NCBI GenBank assembly: GCA_038503075.1
Contig: JBCAML010000005.1
Location: forward strand, 930,001 to 994,000
Reading direction: 5' to 3'
Origin: Gyromitra esculenta
Lineage: Eukaryota; Ascomycota; Pezizomycetes; Pezizales; Discinaceae
DNA: 64,000 nucleotides
Of the stretch, positions 10,906-22,409 are shown one piece after another. The notes below the pieces were generated by a model. That model ran no database searches. It was not told the DNA's origin and was given only the letters and a program-made list of their open reading frames with translations. A program made the position numbers and the translations under genes. Numbering within the stretch: position 1 is the stretch's first letter; each line of letters begins with the position of its first letter.

Positions 10906-13900
10906 ATGGTGAACACCAGCGAGCAGTCACGGCCTATCTATCCCAAACCTGCGATATTCTCGTTGTCGACATTCTCTGTTAGTCTCGCTCAAGTTATTCG
11001 AGTCTAGTAAGACGTACTAACGCCTCCGCAGAGCAAGGACTTCATTGTCAAGGACTTCATCGAGGGTCTCACAGAAACTAGCAGAGCTATCAATCGTCGT
11101 TCTGGGATCGCAAATAACGGTGAGTTGCATTTTGGATCTGTTGGTTAGGATTTTGGGAGCTAATATTACCTCGATTATAGCTTTTGACCCAAAACCCTAT
11201 ATTCGCACATTTGAGGCTGCTCTCGAACGTCTCAAAGATCTTGATGAGACATTATCTGCGAAAGAATCGGAGCTAAAAGAAGGCGTCCGTCGGGCTGAGA
11301 TTGATCATAGCCGCACCCTGGAACGTCTTGGTCTTAAATTCAACTCAACACTCTCAGAGTTCCAGCGGCTGGATAGCAGCATATCTGATGGCGGGGGGAT
11401 GGCGGTGAGGATCGGAGGGCAACTGGAGCAGCTTGATAAGCAACGGCAAAGGGCTGAAGACGCCAAGTTTTTAATACAGTGTTATACGGAGTTTAGTAGA
11501 GGCGATATGGGGAGATTGGAGAGTCTACGGAGGACTGGCAGGATTGAGGATAGCATCCGGTGTGCAGTTGTCGGTAGACAGCTGAGTCTGATCGTCAAGA
11601 GGACCGAAGGCCCCGGGACGAATGCTAGGACAAAAGAATTGATCGAGTCCTTTTCGGAGACATTAGAACAGGACCTCTTGAAGCAATTCGATGATGCTTA
11701 TAGGAGATTTAACGTGGAAGCTATGAAGGTTGGCGTTTTTCTAAACTAAGCCCTGTAGAAAAACGTGAGCGCTAACAATGGTGTCAGGGATGTGCAAAAG
11801 TGCTTCATGACTTTAACGGGGGGGCATCTGTCATTAGCAATTTCCTCAATCAAATGGATTTCTTCATCGCGACTGGAAAGATTAATGCAGGAGAAGTTGT
11901 TATTGAAAGCACAGTGTGAGAAACTACTCCTTGTAGTGTCGTTCAGCCACCACCTACGGATCATTGACCAGTGTACAGAGAAGAAAAGTTATCAGACCCC
12001 GACGAAGGGTCACCGGGGTTAGAACCAAGCCTGACGGCTTTAGTAAATGAAATAAGAGACGTAATGAAGGCCGAGTCAATAACAATTAAAGAGGTTTTCC
12101 CATTTCCAGAGCAGGTCCTCGGCACATTCTTGCAGCGCGTCTTTCAACAATCTCTACAACAGCGGCTTGAGATGGTTCTTGATAAAACAGCTACTCTGTC
12201 GCCACTCGCATTTCTCCGTACACTTCAGGCGTCTAGAGCATGCGTCAATACCCTTGCGGATGACCTGAAAGCACACGGTCTGACAGAACATCCAGGACCA
12301 CTGTCATCTACTACAACAGTACTTATAGATCAGAATGTAGATGAGCTATTTGTACCATTCCTTCAGGACCGGGGATACATGGAAAAGGAAAAAGAGAGCT
12401 TGGAGCAATTGTACTCTGGGATTCTGTTAAAATTTGGCATGTTTCATGTTCGTTCCCTACCTGACATCCGGGGAGAGAAGCTGGATTCGATTTGGAAACT
12501 CATATCATTGTGTACCCAGGAACAACGGAAGAAAGAACAAAATCTAGGAGTTCTTGACCGATTGAAAAAGTCTCGAGAAAGAGCAATTGAAAAGGTGCTT
12601 GATAGCGACCTTGGTAAATCTCAAAGCGACGCACTAAGCAGAATCATTGGCCTAGATCGTAAATCTGGAAAGACCGGACAGCTGTCAGACGTTGTTATAT
12701 CTGAAGGCGACGGTAAACTGAACGTTGAGTTCGCGAAAAGAATGCTGAAATGGTTAGCTGAAGCTGTTGGAAGAAGTCTGGAATTGAGCACCCCAGCCGA
12801 TACGTAAAACCTCACACATTATTCTTAAGTCTATACAGATGGAGACTGACACAAAAAACAGACCAAAAGACGTGGTCGTGCTACTGAATATATTAATTGA
12901 TAACATGCGAGCCATGTACTTGGATACCACACTAGATGCGTAAGTAGACAGTACCCCATAGCTGCCACTCACTTTCTAGCTAATCGCCAATGCAACCAAA
13001 AAGAGCCCTAGAAATCGCCGAGTCGCAAACAAAAGGGGAACCAGATCTGAGTTACTTTTTGGAGATTAAACCTGCAACTACAATTATGCACTTGATGTTT
13101 TCCTTCATCAATACCGCGCTGATTCCGCTGGCACAGACATCTCTAACTGTGCGGAGAGAGATGAGCAAATTAACAAATACCACCCTAGCAAGCCTAGAGC
13201 AGAAGGTGAACAGCGTAATTCAAAGAACTGTTGACAGTACGTTTACCTAAATTAATGCGTAACGAAAACAATTGCTAATAAGGCACAGTGGTGATAGGCC
13301 ATGTAACGATACTACTAAGCAAACAAAAAAAATCAGATTTCAAACCAAAGGATGATGAAGTCAGTTTGACGACTCTTCAAACGCCAGCATGCCAATCGGT
13401 CTGTGCATTCCTTCAGAAGGTCTATGACATTGCGAAAGAATCCCTTGATGGCGCAAACTTGGATGGGTTCCTCAATGAGATTGGTTCTGGTTTCCGTGGC
13501 CTGTTGTTGGATCATCTGAAAAAATACCAAGTAAATCAAGCCGGTGGTATCATGTTGTCGAAGTAAGTCATCCTTATTTCCAAAAGTTCCCTTTCGCGCT
13601 ATTCTCTATGGTTTGTGTATGTACTCTGGATCCGCGTAATAGCTGATCATCTCCCAGAGATATCACCAAATATCACGATATCGTCGGCAGGTGGGATGTC
13701 ACGGCGCTTAAGGAGAGCTTTGAGCTCCTTCATGAGATTGGGAACTTGTTTGTCGTTAGGTGAGTCATCCTCCATTAAAGTACAAGAAATACGGGATAGA
13801 GATAATGACTTAATAATCCACTTGTTAGGCCTAATGCTATAAAAGAGCGCATGAGAGATGGTGTTCTTACGAAAGTTAAGCCACAGTTACTCAAGCCGTA

Positions 13901-14031
13901 CTTAATAAGAAGAGATGACTATGCTTCCGCAGGAATTGAAAAAATTGTATGTATTCCTGTTGCCTTACTACACCACTAAACCATGACATATCTAATGAAG
14001 TTTGCAATAGCTTTCGAGCGAGTTATCCTGA
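10906..14031 (+). CDS. SEC10: Exocyst complex component Sec10
   Basis: Eleven exons: 10906-10977, 11032-11119, 11181-11728, 11788-11915, 11979-12803, 12862-12939, 13004-13236, 13289-13562, 13658-13759, 13829-13946 and 14011-14031, giving 828 residues. Sec10 is a core subunit of the exocyst, which tethers secretory vesicles to the plasma membrane. Family anchors are the N-terminal FSSKDFIVKDFIEGLTE, then FDPKPYIRTFEAALERLKDLDE (residues ~54-75), the coiled-coil stretch after it, NFLNQMDFFIATG and, near the end, DITKYHDIVGRW and YLIRRDDYASAG. The length is normal for fungal Sec10. Most borders follow GT-AG, one donor being GTTAGT. The acceptor at 13003 (AAAAG) and the seven-codon last exon are the least certain; reading through the last intron would instead stop at about 13979. 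Confidence 0.93.
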
Positions 14032-15357
14032 TAAGGCGGTGGGATATACCCTACGCATATGTAGTTCTGTGTATATTCCGATATTGTAGTGTTCTGGGGT
14101 TAGAATATAATATCATTTATTGTAATATCTGCATTTATTTGGATTTCTTGAGGGATATACTGTCTTACTCCAACTTGATACATGTGACTTTGTACTCACA
14201 GCATATCATCCCCATACTATATGCTGCACTATTGAAATTTATAGTTATGACGGGGTATTGGTATCTTTTATTCTTAAACAGGCGACCACATTACATACAC
14301 TTTATTTAGTGGGAAATTCACTTGCACATACCCTACTTCCTAAGCATTTTGTTTCTGGGCTACCTCGAGACCTCTCAAGATTGACAGCGCATAGCATAGC
14401 GAGTCGGGTTGAACCTCTGATAATTCCTAGGCCCTACACTTAAGCTTGGTCTTGAGCTGTAGTTATTCCGGGAGTTGAAGAAAAGCAAGTCTCTTGGGTG
14501 AAAGTTACGAGGTAAGGAAAGGAAGTTGGTTTTTCATAATTTTCCTAATGAGGGAGCTATTAAGTGCGTGACAAGAGGCGAGTTTAGGCCTAAATGATCG
14601 GCTGTGCTGTTCTTTAAAAAAAAATATCATTAGGTGATAATTTTAGTTATTCTGTTGAGGTATAAATGATTTCTGCCTCTTTATAAACTTAAAGATTTCT
14701 GATTTCCCAGCCCTGTCGCGGTTCTAGTTTAAAGCCGCCAAGATAACTACAGTAGCCAGCGGAAGTTCTGCAAATCCGTAGAGAGCAACGAAAAGGATCG
14801 CCTCTTTTCCCACCACCAAACAACACAACAACCAAGAGGTATGAGCACCTACTAACTAATGAAAAGGGTAGTACGATATTATTGGAATTCCACATTTTCT
14901 AGCCTTCTTTGAGGTGGTTTTGGGAGGGGAATTAGACATTGTTGTCCTGGGCTTATGGTCTTGGCAAGACTTGGCACCAATTTGCTAGCAGCAAGAATCA
15001 TGAAAATCTTACTTTCGGGATTTCTCAATAATGATACCAGTAAATACTTAAGAAGCTTGATAAATATCCTATCCTATGCTTTCTATTATTTTAGCAAAGT
15101 TTAGGGAATTTTTCCTATTAATTTTGGTGGCTATATCGCTTATTTCCTGACCTCAAAAATTGGTGTTTCATCCCGTTGCCAAGCACAGATTTGCAGAACT
15201 TTCGCCGGTTACTGTAACCACGTGCAGCTCTCATATGTGGGACGGGTTAGGGTTTTACAGTGTCACGAAAAAAAAAGGTTCAAGATCTTCCTTCGTAACT
15301 GAGCCGCAGCATCTTCTCGCCATCGCAGACCCTCCACCACCACCACCAGCAGACGCA
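14032..15357. other. Intergenic region between SEC10 and BMS1
   Basis: The region is A+T-rich. Its left part has some open frames without recognisable protein character and is probably SEC10 3' UTR. The right end (from about 15150) is the BMS1 promoter and leader, with a telomere-like motif at 15245-15258 and a CAC-rich leader just before the start codon. Confidence 0.55.
15245..15258 (+). promoter_or_regulatory. Telomere-like GGTTAGGGTTTTAC motif upstream of BMS1
   Basis: The motif lies about 100 bases before the BMS1 start codon. TTAGGG-containing boxes are bound by Tbf1-type factors in fungi and occur in promoters of ribosome-related genes. A role here is inferred from position and from similar boxes near UTP21 and inside an SPB1 intron. 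Confidence 0.4.
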
Positions 15358-18300
15358 ATGGATCAATCAAACAAAACCCACAGGAAGCCCAAGGAGAAGA
15401 AGAAATTCATAGGTAAGTTCGGCATCTTAAACCAATTAGCTAGTATGCTTTACTGATTCCTTAACTTCTTGAATAGGGCAGAATCCTAAAGCCTTTGCAT
15501 TCGCGAATCCTGGAAAGCTCCAGAAACAGGCGACAAGGTCTCACGATGTATGCCTTTTCTCGGGGTGATTTTATTGTGCTATAGATGAAGCAATGGATTT
15601 GAGGCTAATATGGAGTTTCTTCAAAAATGCAGGTACAAGAAAAGCGGCTTCATGTGCCTATGGTATATCGGCTCTCCATTTTTAATTCCATAATTTGGTT
15701 TTTAATTTTTCGTTAGGTGGATCGCCTGCCAGAGGAAGCACCGCCATTAATCGTCGCCGTCGTTGGCCCTCCAGGTGTAAGTCGTTTATCCCTCCGGCTT
15801 TCATATCTTAATTAACAACTCTTTAGACCGGAAAAACGACTTTAATAAAATCACTCGTGAAGCGCTACACTAAACATTCCCTTGCAACAATTCAAGGACC
15901 CATAACCGTTGTCTCGAGCAAGAAGCGCCGCTTGACCTTCCTAGAATGCGATAACTCTCTCACCTCTATGATCGACATCTCAAAAATTGCCGATATTGTG
16001 CTACTTTTAATTGACGGTAATTTCGGATTCGAGATGGAAACTATGGAATTCCTTAATATCATGGCTACCCACGGTCTACCCTCCAATATCTTCGGAATTC
16101 TAACACATTTGGACTTGTTTAAATCTCAATCTGTTCTCCGGACGACTAAGAAACGACTAAAGCATAGATTTTGGTCGGAGCTTTACCAAGGTGCAAAGCT
16201 ATTCTATTTGTCTGGTGTTATTAACGGACGGTATCCTGACCGAGAAATTCACAATCTCAGTCGATTCATCTCAGTTATGAAGAATCCAAGACCTCTGGTG
16301 TGGAGAAATTCCCATTACTACCTCTTGGCGGACCGTATAGTGGACTTGACCGACCCAGTTGCTATGGAGAGGGATTACAGAACTGATAAGACCGTGGCAT
16401 TGTATGGATATGTTAGAGGACTTAATATACCTGCTGAAGGAGGGAGGGTACATATTCCCGGAGTCGGTGATTTATCAATTGCTAGTGTTGAGGCATTGCC
16501 TGACCCATGCCCAACACCAGCCAGAGCACAAGCCGAAGGCAAGGGGAGGAGAAGATTGGGTGAGAAACAAAAACTACTTTATGCGCCTATGAGTGATGTG
16601 GGCGGTGTTTTGGTTGACAAGGATGCCGTCTATATCAATGTTCCTTCTCAGAACTTCGAAGAGGGGGCAGAGGGACAAGGTATTGGGGAGAGATTAGTTG
16701 TAGGTCTGCAGAAAGGAAAGAAAGGGGAAGCAGAGGGTGTCAGACTGTTCTCGGGAGGTGAAATGCTGAAGAAGGTTGAGGACGACTTAGAAGATATTGG
16801 AAACGTCGGTCGGAAGCATAAAAGAAGCGGAAGAGCCTTGGAGGAACAGCTTGATGAAGGCGATGTGATGGAGTTTGATGATGATGATGAAGACAATGAA
16901 GAATTTGCGTCTGGGGATGAAAGCGAAGACGCAAGTGACAGCGAAACTACAGCAGTATCAATAAATCCCAGGAAAGCTTTACGAGAGGATGTCGGTAATT
17001 TCAGAAGTTATAAGGATGATATCATGTTCGCGGACAGCGACTCAGATCTGGGGTCTTTGTCTGATATCTCAAAAAGGTCTTTGGATGATGATGATTTGCC
17101 GTTGGATGCCGAAGAACTAGAGGAAAGTGAAGATGATGAAGCACCGCAGTGGAAGCACAATTTGGCGGATAACGCAAAGAAACTTTTCGCAAAAAATCCC
17201 ACTGGCCGCACGGCAAATTTAATTAGAGTTCTCTACGATGAAAAGCTTTCGCCAGCTGAAGCTATTCGGAAGTGGCGAGGGGATATGGCGTCTTCCGAGC
17301 AAGAGAAGTCTACCGACCCTCAGGGAAGCGACAGTGAGGACGATTTCTTCAAAAAAGTAGATAATGAAGAAGACGATGATGATTATGGCCTTAAAGTGGG
17401 TAATAAGGTGAAGAAAATTCTGGACCGGAGTTTGCCAATTTACGATTTTGAGAAACTGGAGAAACACTGGAGCGAAGAGGCAGCACTAGAAGATCTTAGG
17501 AGAAGGTTCATCACTGCAAATCTACTAGACGAAAAAGAGAAAGCGAAAGGCGGCGATTTTGAGGGTATTGAGGATGACGAGGACGATGAAGGAGATGGCG
17601 AGTTCGAAGATTTGGAAACTGGCGAGAAGCATGGTGGGGGTGACGATGGAGATGGAGATGGAGATGAGGATAGGTCTGAAGGGAATGGAGAGGATTCCGT
17701 GGAGAAAGAACGGGAGAAAAATGCTCGAAGGAAAGAGGAACTTAAATTACGGTTCGAAGAAGAAGATCGTGAGGGCATCAACAATGACAAATCTGGTGAC
17801 CGCGATGATGAGGATCAAGAATTTGGCGAGGACGACTGGTACGATGCGCAGAAGGCTAAGATTGCCAAGCAGCTGGCCGTCAATAAAACCGAGTCTGAAC
17901 AACTTGACGGCAACACTCGAGTTCGTGTTGAAGGTTTCCGGGCTGGTACCTACGCTAGAGTGGTACTTTCTAACGTTCCACACGAATTTGTGATGAATTT
18001 CGATCCGAGATACCCAATACTTGTAGGCGGACTCACGGCCACCGAGGATCGTTTTGGCTTCTTGCAAGTCCGAATTAAGAGGCATAGATGGCATAAGAGG
18101 ATTCTTAAGACGAACGACCCTTTGATCTTCTCCTTGGGCTGGCGGCGATTTCAGAGTATTCCAGTCTACTCAACCTCTGATTCAAGAACCAGAAACCGAA
18201 TGTTGAAGTACACGCCTGAACATATGCACTGCTTCGGAACCTTTTATGGTCCTCTAATTGCGCCAAATACCGGTTTTTGCGCAGTCCAGAGTCTCTCATC

Positions 18301-19198
18301 GAAGACTCCCGGTTTTCGTGTCTCGGCTACTGGAGTGGTCTTGAACGTAGATCAGTCCACCGAAATCGTCAAGAAATTGAAGCTCACCGGTACTCCGTAT
18401 AAAATCTGGAAAAACACGACCTTCATCAAAGACATGTTCACCACGGCCCTCGAAGTCGCCAAGTTCGAAGGTGCAGCGATCAGAACCGTTTCTGGAATCA
18501 GGGGACAGATTAAGCGGGCTCTCTCAAAACCAGACGGCCATTTTAGGGCTACATTCGAAGACAAAATTCTCATGAGCGACATCGTTTTCCTCAGGGCTTG
18601 GTATCCCGTTAAGCCTAGGAAATTGTACAATCCTGTTACAAATCTTCTGCTTGGAGGCAAGGGTGAGGACGAGAAGATATGGCAGGGAATGAGGCTCACC
18701 GGTGAGGTCAGGAGGGATATGGGAGTTGCAACACCAAGCGCACCGAATTCCACTTACAGGAAAATTGAACGCCCCACCCGCAATTTCAACCCCCTTCGAG
18801 TCCCGAAGGCAATTCAGAAAGAACTTCCATTCGCCTCCCAGATCACCCAAATGAAGCCGCGCAAGAAGAAGACGTACATGGCACAGCGAGCTGTCGTGTT
18901 GGGTGGAGAGGAGAAACGTGCTAGGGATCTGATGCAGAAGATTTCGACTATGAAGAATGAGAAAGAAGCAAAGCGAAGGGACGCCAAAGAGGCTAAGAGG
19001 GAGGTTTATCGCAAGAAAGTTGCTGAGAATATGGAGATGAAGGCAGCAAGGGAAAAGAAGGAAAAAGACGAATATTGGGTCAAGGAGGGTAAAAAGAGGA
19101 GACATAGCGAAGTCAGTGGGGGTGGCCAAGGTGGCCGAGGTGGCCGAGGTGGTAGTAGAGGCGAGCCGAAGAGGAGCAGGAGGGAGGCCGATGACTGA
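15358..19198 (+). CDS. BMS1: Ribosome biogenesis GTPase Bms1
   Basis: Five exons: 15358-15412, 15477-15547, 15633-15662, 15717-15776 and 15827-19198, giving 1,195 residues. Bms1 is a nucleolar GTPase that binds U3 snoRNP and Rcl1 and drives early 40S assembly. The N-terminus (MDQSNKTHRKPKEKKK) and NPKAFAFANPGKLQ are family hallmarks. The P-loop GPPGTGKTT sits at residues 69-77 and is split by the fourth intron between its second Gly and Thr. Long acidic tracts rich in Asp, Glu and Ser fill roughly residues 390-760. The TSR1/BMS1 C-terminal domain starts near RVEGFRAGTYARVV (~765). The tail is basic, with GGRGGRGG repeats. Length matches the family. All four introns lie in the first 470 bases and the last exon is 3.4 kb. 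Confidence 0.97.
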
Positions 19199-19937
19199 TT
19201 GTAATTTACGTGTATATTTATTTTCAAAAGCATGCAGTGTAGATATATGGATGCTTTTCTGCGTTTTGGACCATCATTCCCTCTCCCTCCTTGTCTTCCT
19301 AAAATCACGATTTCTTTGAATCTCCTGAAAGGCGATTCGAAACGTATTTCTAGTAAATAACCACGTTCTTAGGTGGCGAGCGATTAACCTATGGATATTG
19401 ATGGGATGATATTTCAAACTGCTAAGTAAATATCGAGTTATATCTAATACCAATCTTCCTATTTTCGACTTAGTCGCGCACAAAATGAGCGTTATCCTAG
19501 TTTTGAATCGTAAGATTACTCGTAGCCAAACATTTTTTGTGTTACAATTCTAAGTAAGTAGGCATATAACTCCGTCTTGTATGAGGCCACTTAACGTTGG
19601 CATCTAAATCTAGGTCATGAGATTGGGTAGTAACAGCACTCAGTCAACATGACTCAATTACCAAGTGAAAAAATTGCCAATTGTAGGGAAAAAAAGGCTC
19701 GTCCTCCACGACAGTGCGTCAAAGTTAGATATTCATCTCTAATTTCTCGCAATAGATCCTAGGATATTTAGTATAACCTTTCTTGACGTTAAAAAGTGGA
19801 GGGCTACGGTAGTTGTTTTCTCGCATGATGTTGGAGCGAAAATCATCACTAAAAGAAACACCAAGTTGCGCTATCTGTACGCGTTACCTTGATTTCTTCA
19901 GCACAGGTACATACATATAGCTTCTCGTAAGTCCACA

Positions 19938-20752
19938 CAGTACAATCGCCCCATAAGAATATTTTCTATAAGAATACTCGGCTTATTTGAATACTAGTGA
20001 TTGAACAGAGATATTTTGTATGGGGAAATAAGAACATCACTCTATAACAATATTATTATAGAAAATGGGGGGATATCTGAGAATCTTTCAAATCTGGACA
20101 AAAGCAGGGCAAAAACTGTTATGAAATACTCCCTCTACACATAATTTAGGATACCGCATTATCTGACGAGAACCGATAACACGCTAGGAGGTTAGAATAA
20201 GATATGGCAATGTTAACTATAGCACAATCGCCCTATAAGAATACAGTGGTTCCGAAAATCATATTCTTATAAAAGAGTTATTCTTATATGAAAAGCAAGC
20301 CACACTCAAAATTACCCCTGTCGGGACTGGATTCAGCATTCTTGCAAGGCGAGTATTCTTATAGTAAGTATTCTTATAGGGAGATTGTACCGTAACCCTT
20401 AGGAGAAGTTTTCTTCCTCGTAATGACAAATGACTCTTCAGTAAAGTACGCCGAGTGGCCAAAATTCGCACGTAGCTGCCCTGGAAGGTAATTGATTTAC
20501 TGTCTTAACTCGTTTCCTGAGCCACATCTTATTCCGACCTCTTAGCGCGTTGTCGGTTCTCGTCAGGTAATGCGGTATCAAGTAAAAAGTAACATTCCTA
20601 GATCCCTCAAGCCCTTCATTGCCACATCTATTTTGTGGGAGTTATCCTAGTCTGAATATCTTGGCGCATACTTGGCATTTCCTGTAAGAATATCCGCTCG
20701 ATAAGAATACAGTTTCCGGCCTCGACGGTATTCGTATGGGGCAATTGTACTA
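19938..20752. mobile_element. Outer non-autonomous element with CAGTACAATCGCCCCATAAG-type ends
   Basis: The left end starts CAGTACAATCGCCCCATAAG and the right end is its degenerate reverse complement (GGGGCAATTGTACTA, followed by TA). Both ends carry repeated subterminal TATAAGAATA blocks. A 59-base internal inverted repeat (20149-20207 and 20521-20579) flanks the inner insertion and is about 88% identical. TA next to the right end and the short TIR resemble the Tc1/mariner-pogo superfamily. The base pair on the left is CA, possibly a decayed TA. There is no transposase. Confidence 0.7.
20220..20392. mobile_element. Inner 173 bp element nested in the outer one, with TA target duplication
   Basis: The element reads TAGCACAATCGCCCTATAAG at its left and CTTATAGGGAGATTGTACCG at its right, which are inverted repeats of each other. 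TA stands directly outside both ends (20218-20219 and 20393-20394), the expected Tc1/mariner-type target duplication. It belongs to the same family as the element around it: its right end resembles the outer left end, and its left end resembles the outer right end, so it sits in the opposite orientation. Confidence 0.72.
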
Positions 20753-21104
20753 TACATGTGTGTCAAGGTAGCTCCCATACGGAAGGAGCTTGTTGCATAT
20801 ATGTAGGTAGGTACATAGCTTCTTGGTTGCCCACCTGCTTCATTCACATCTAATCCAACAGTATTTGGCGGGGTAACGCCCGTGCCCTGCACCTTGTAGG
20901 GCCAACCACAGGTGTCTCGAGCCCAATCCCCAACCAACTGTCCAACGCATCCGTTCTCGAATTTCACTTCTTTGGAGGTATTTAAGCTAGCATCGCAGCC
21001 CGCTCGCTTCATCTAAATCCCCTTCGTCTTCTCCTTACTCACTCAATACCTACCTATTCTGTCTCGCGTAACCCAGATTTCAATCAAAAAACTAGTTAAC
21101 AACA

Positions 21105-21949
21105 ATGTCGTCGGAACCTACTTATTTCGATACCGCAAAACGTTCGTTCAAGGACGTTCCTGTAGTGAACGACGAGATTTCCACGACCGAGTTCCTTGAA
21201 GCTGCCGAATCTGTAGTACCTCTTTTCGGTACGCTACCTCTCCTCTGTTGGAGGAGCCACGACAATTCTTGACGCTAACTTGGTACCCAGACCTGCTAGG
21301 CTCAACCGCTTTCGCTCCTGTGCAGAAGGACATGGTTGGGAATATTAAGGTATGAGTGTAGCATATTGGATAATTAGATTTATATTTCTCCCTTGCCTAC
21401 TTCCATCGAGCCCAGTATCCAGTAATTGCCTAAGCTGCTCTCGGGAAGCTTTCTGACACACATTTCTCTCTAGAAAATTCGCGACCGTCAACTTGCCGAC
21501 CCCGAAAACTCCAAAACCCTTCAGAGCTTGGTAAAGAGCGAGCTGGCTGGTGGGAAACATACTGCCACTGAGGGCCTCCTCTGGCTTAATCGGTTAGTTT
21601 ATTTCTTCTTGCCCATTAATACTCCATCTCTTAGTAAATTAACGAATTTATCTTGTACAGTGGCCTTACATTCACCTGTGTCGCCCTCCGAAACAACACC
21701 AGTAATCCCAACGAAGAGCTTACAACCTCTTTCACCAATGCCTACAGTGGTACGCTCAAGAAGCATCACAACATGCTTGTCAAGGGTGTTTTTGGACTCG
21801 CTATGAAGGCATGCCCGTACCGAGCTGATTTCTACAAGAAGTTGGGAGGTAGCGAAGATAATGTAAAGGTACAACTAGAGGAGTGGCTTACCAGCCTGGA
21901 GCTGTGTACCAAGATCATAGGGGACTGGATCGAGACCGTCAAGTGGTAG
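21105..21949 (+). CDS. Glycolipid transfer protein (GLTP / HET-C2 type)
   Basis: Four exons: 21105-21228, 21291-21349, 21474-21592 and 21661-21949, giving 196 residues, the standard GLTP length. GLTP-fold proteins carry glycosphingolipids between membranes in the cytosol; HET-C2 of Podospora is the fungal example linked to heterokaryon incompatibility. The sugar-headgroup residues are all present: Asp55, Asn59 and Lys62 in QKDMVGNIKKIR, Trp98 in GLLWLNR, and the His in LKKHH (137). The C-terminal helix ends with IIGDWIETVKW. It converges on the prolyl-tRNA synthetase gene, leaving about 460 bases between the stops. Whether this copy has any incompatibility role cannot be told from one sequence. 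Confidence 0.95.
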
Positions 21950-22409
21950 ATTCTATTTAGAGGAGGAGGATAGATTTACTGCAAGCGCATATCTATTTAG
22001 CTTTTGGGATGTTATTTCTACTGGCTACGGCCGCTGAGTGTTGAAACGAGTATATATATATAAAAAGGAAACATTTCGAACACATTATCATTGAAGTCTC
22101 TGTGGTACCATCTGAAAATCTAGCCCCGAGGTGGTCACCGCAATAGCAATGCTATGGAAGAACCACCCCGTATGAAATATCACTGCAGTGCCTAAATTGC
22201 ATTTCTTTCTCGATATACATGGGAAGTAGCTCAGAATGTCCCTGGCTGAAGAATGTAGAAAGGCGGAAAAATGGAACGGATACAGGAGAGCCAACACTGG
22301 CCCACTATTTGTGAAAAAGAAAGAAAAGAAAGAAGATAGCTGTTCTAACACCCAATCAGAGAATATAGGAAAACAAGAAAAGGCAGACAGACAGATAGAA
22401 GCTCCTTGA
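21950..22409. other. Convergent 3' intergenic region
   Basis: This stretch lies between the GLTP stop and the prolyl-tRNA synthetase stop. It contains a TATATATATATA run near 22050 and an AAAGAAAGAAAAGAAAG run at about 22318-22336, both plausible 3' UTR sequence. I see nothing else. Confidence 0.5.

Larger units (their letters stand above)
19199..21104. other. Intergenic region between BMS1 and GLTP, holding nested elements
   Basis: No gene is visible. The first ~700 bases are A+T-rich. From 19938 to 20752 lies a pair of nested inverted-repeat elements. The 350 bases before 21105 are more G+C-rich and are the likely GLTP promoter, with a cluster of short C-rich stretches just before the start codon. 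Confidence 0.6.
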
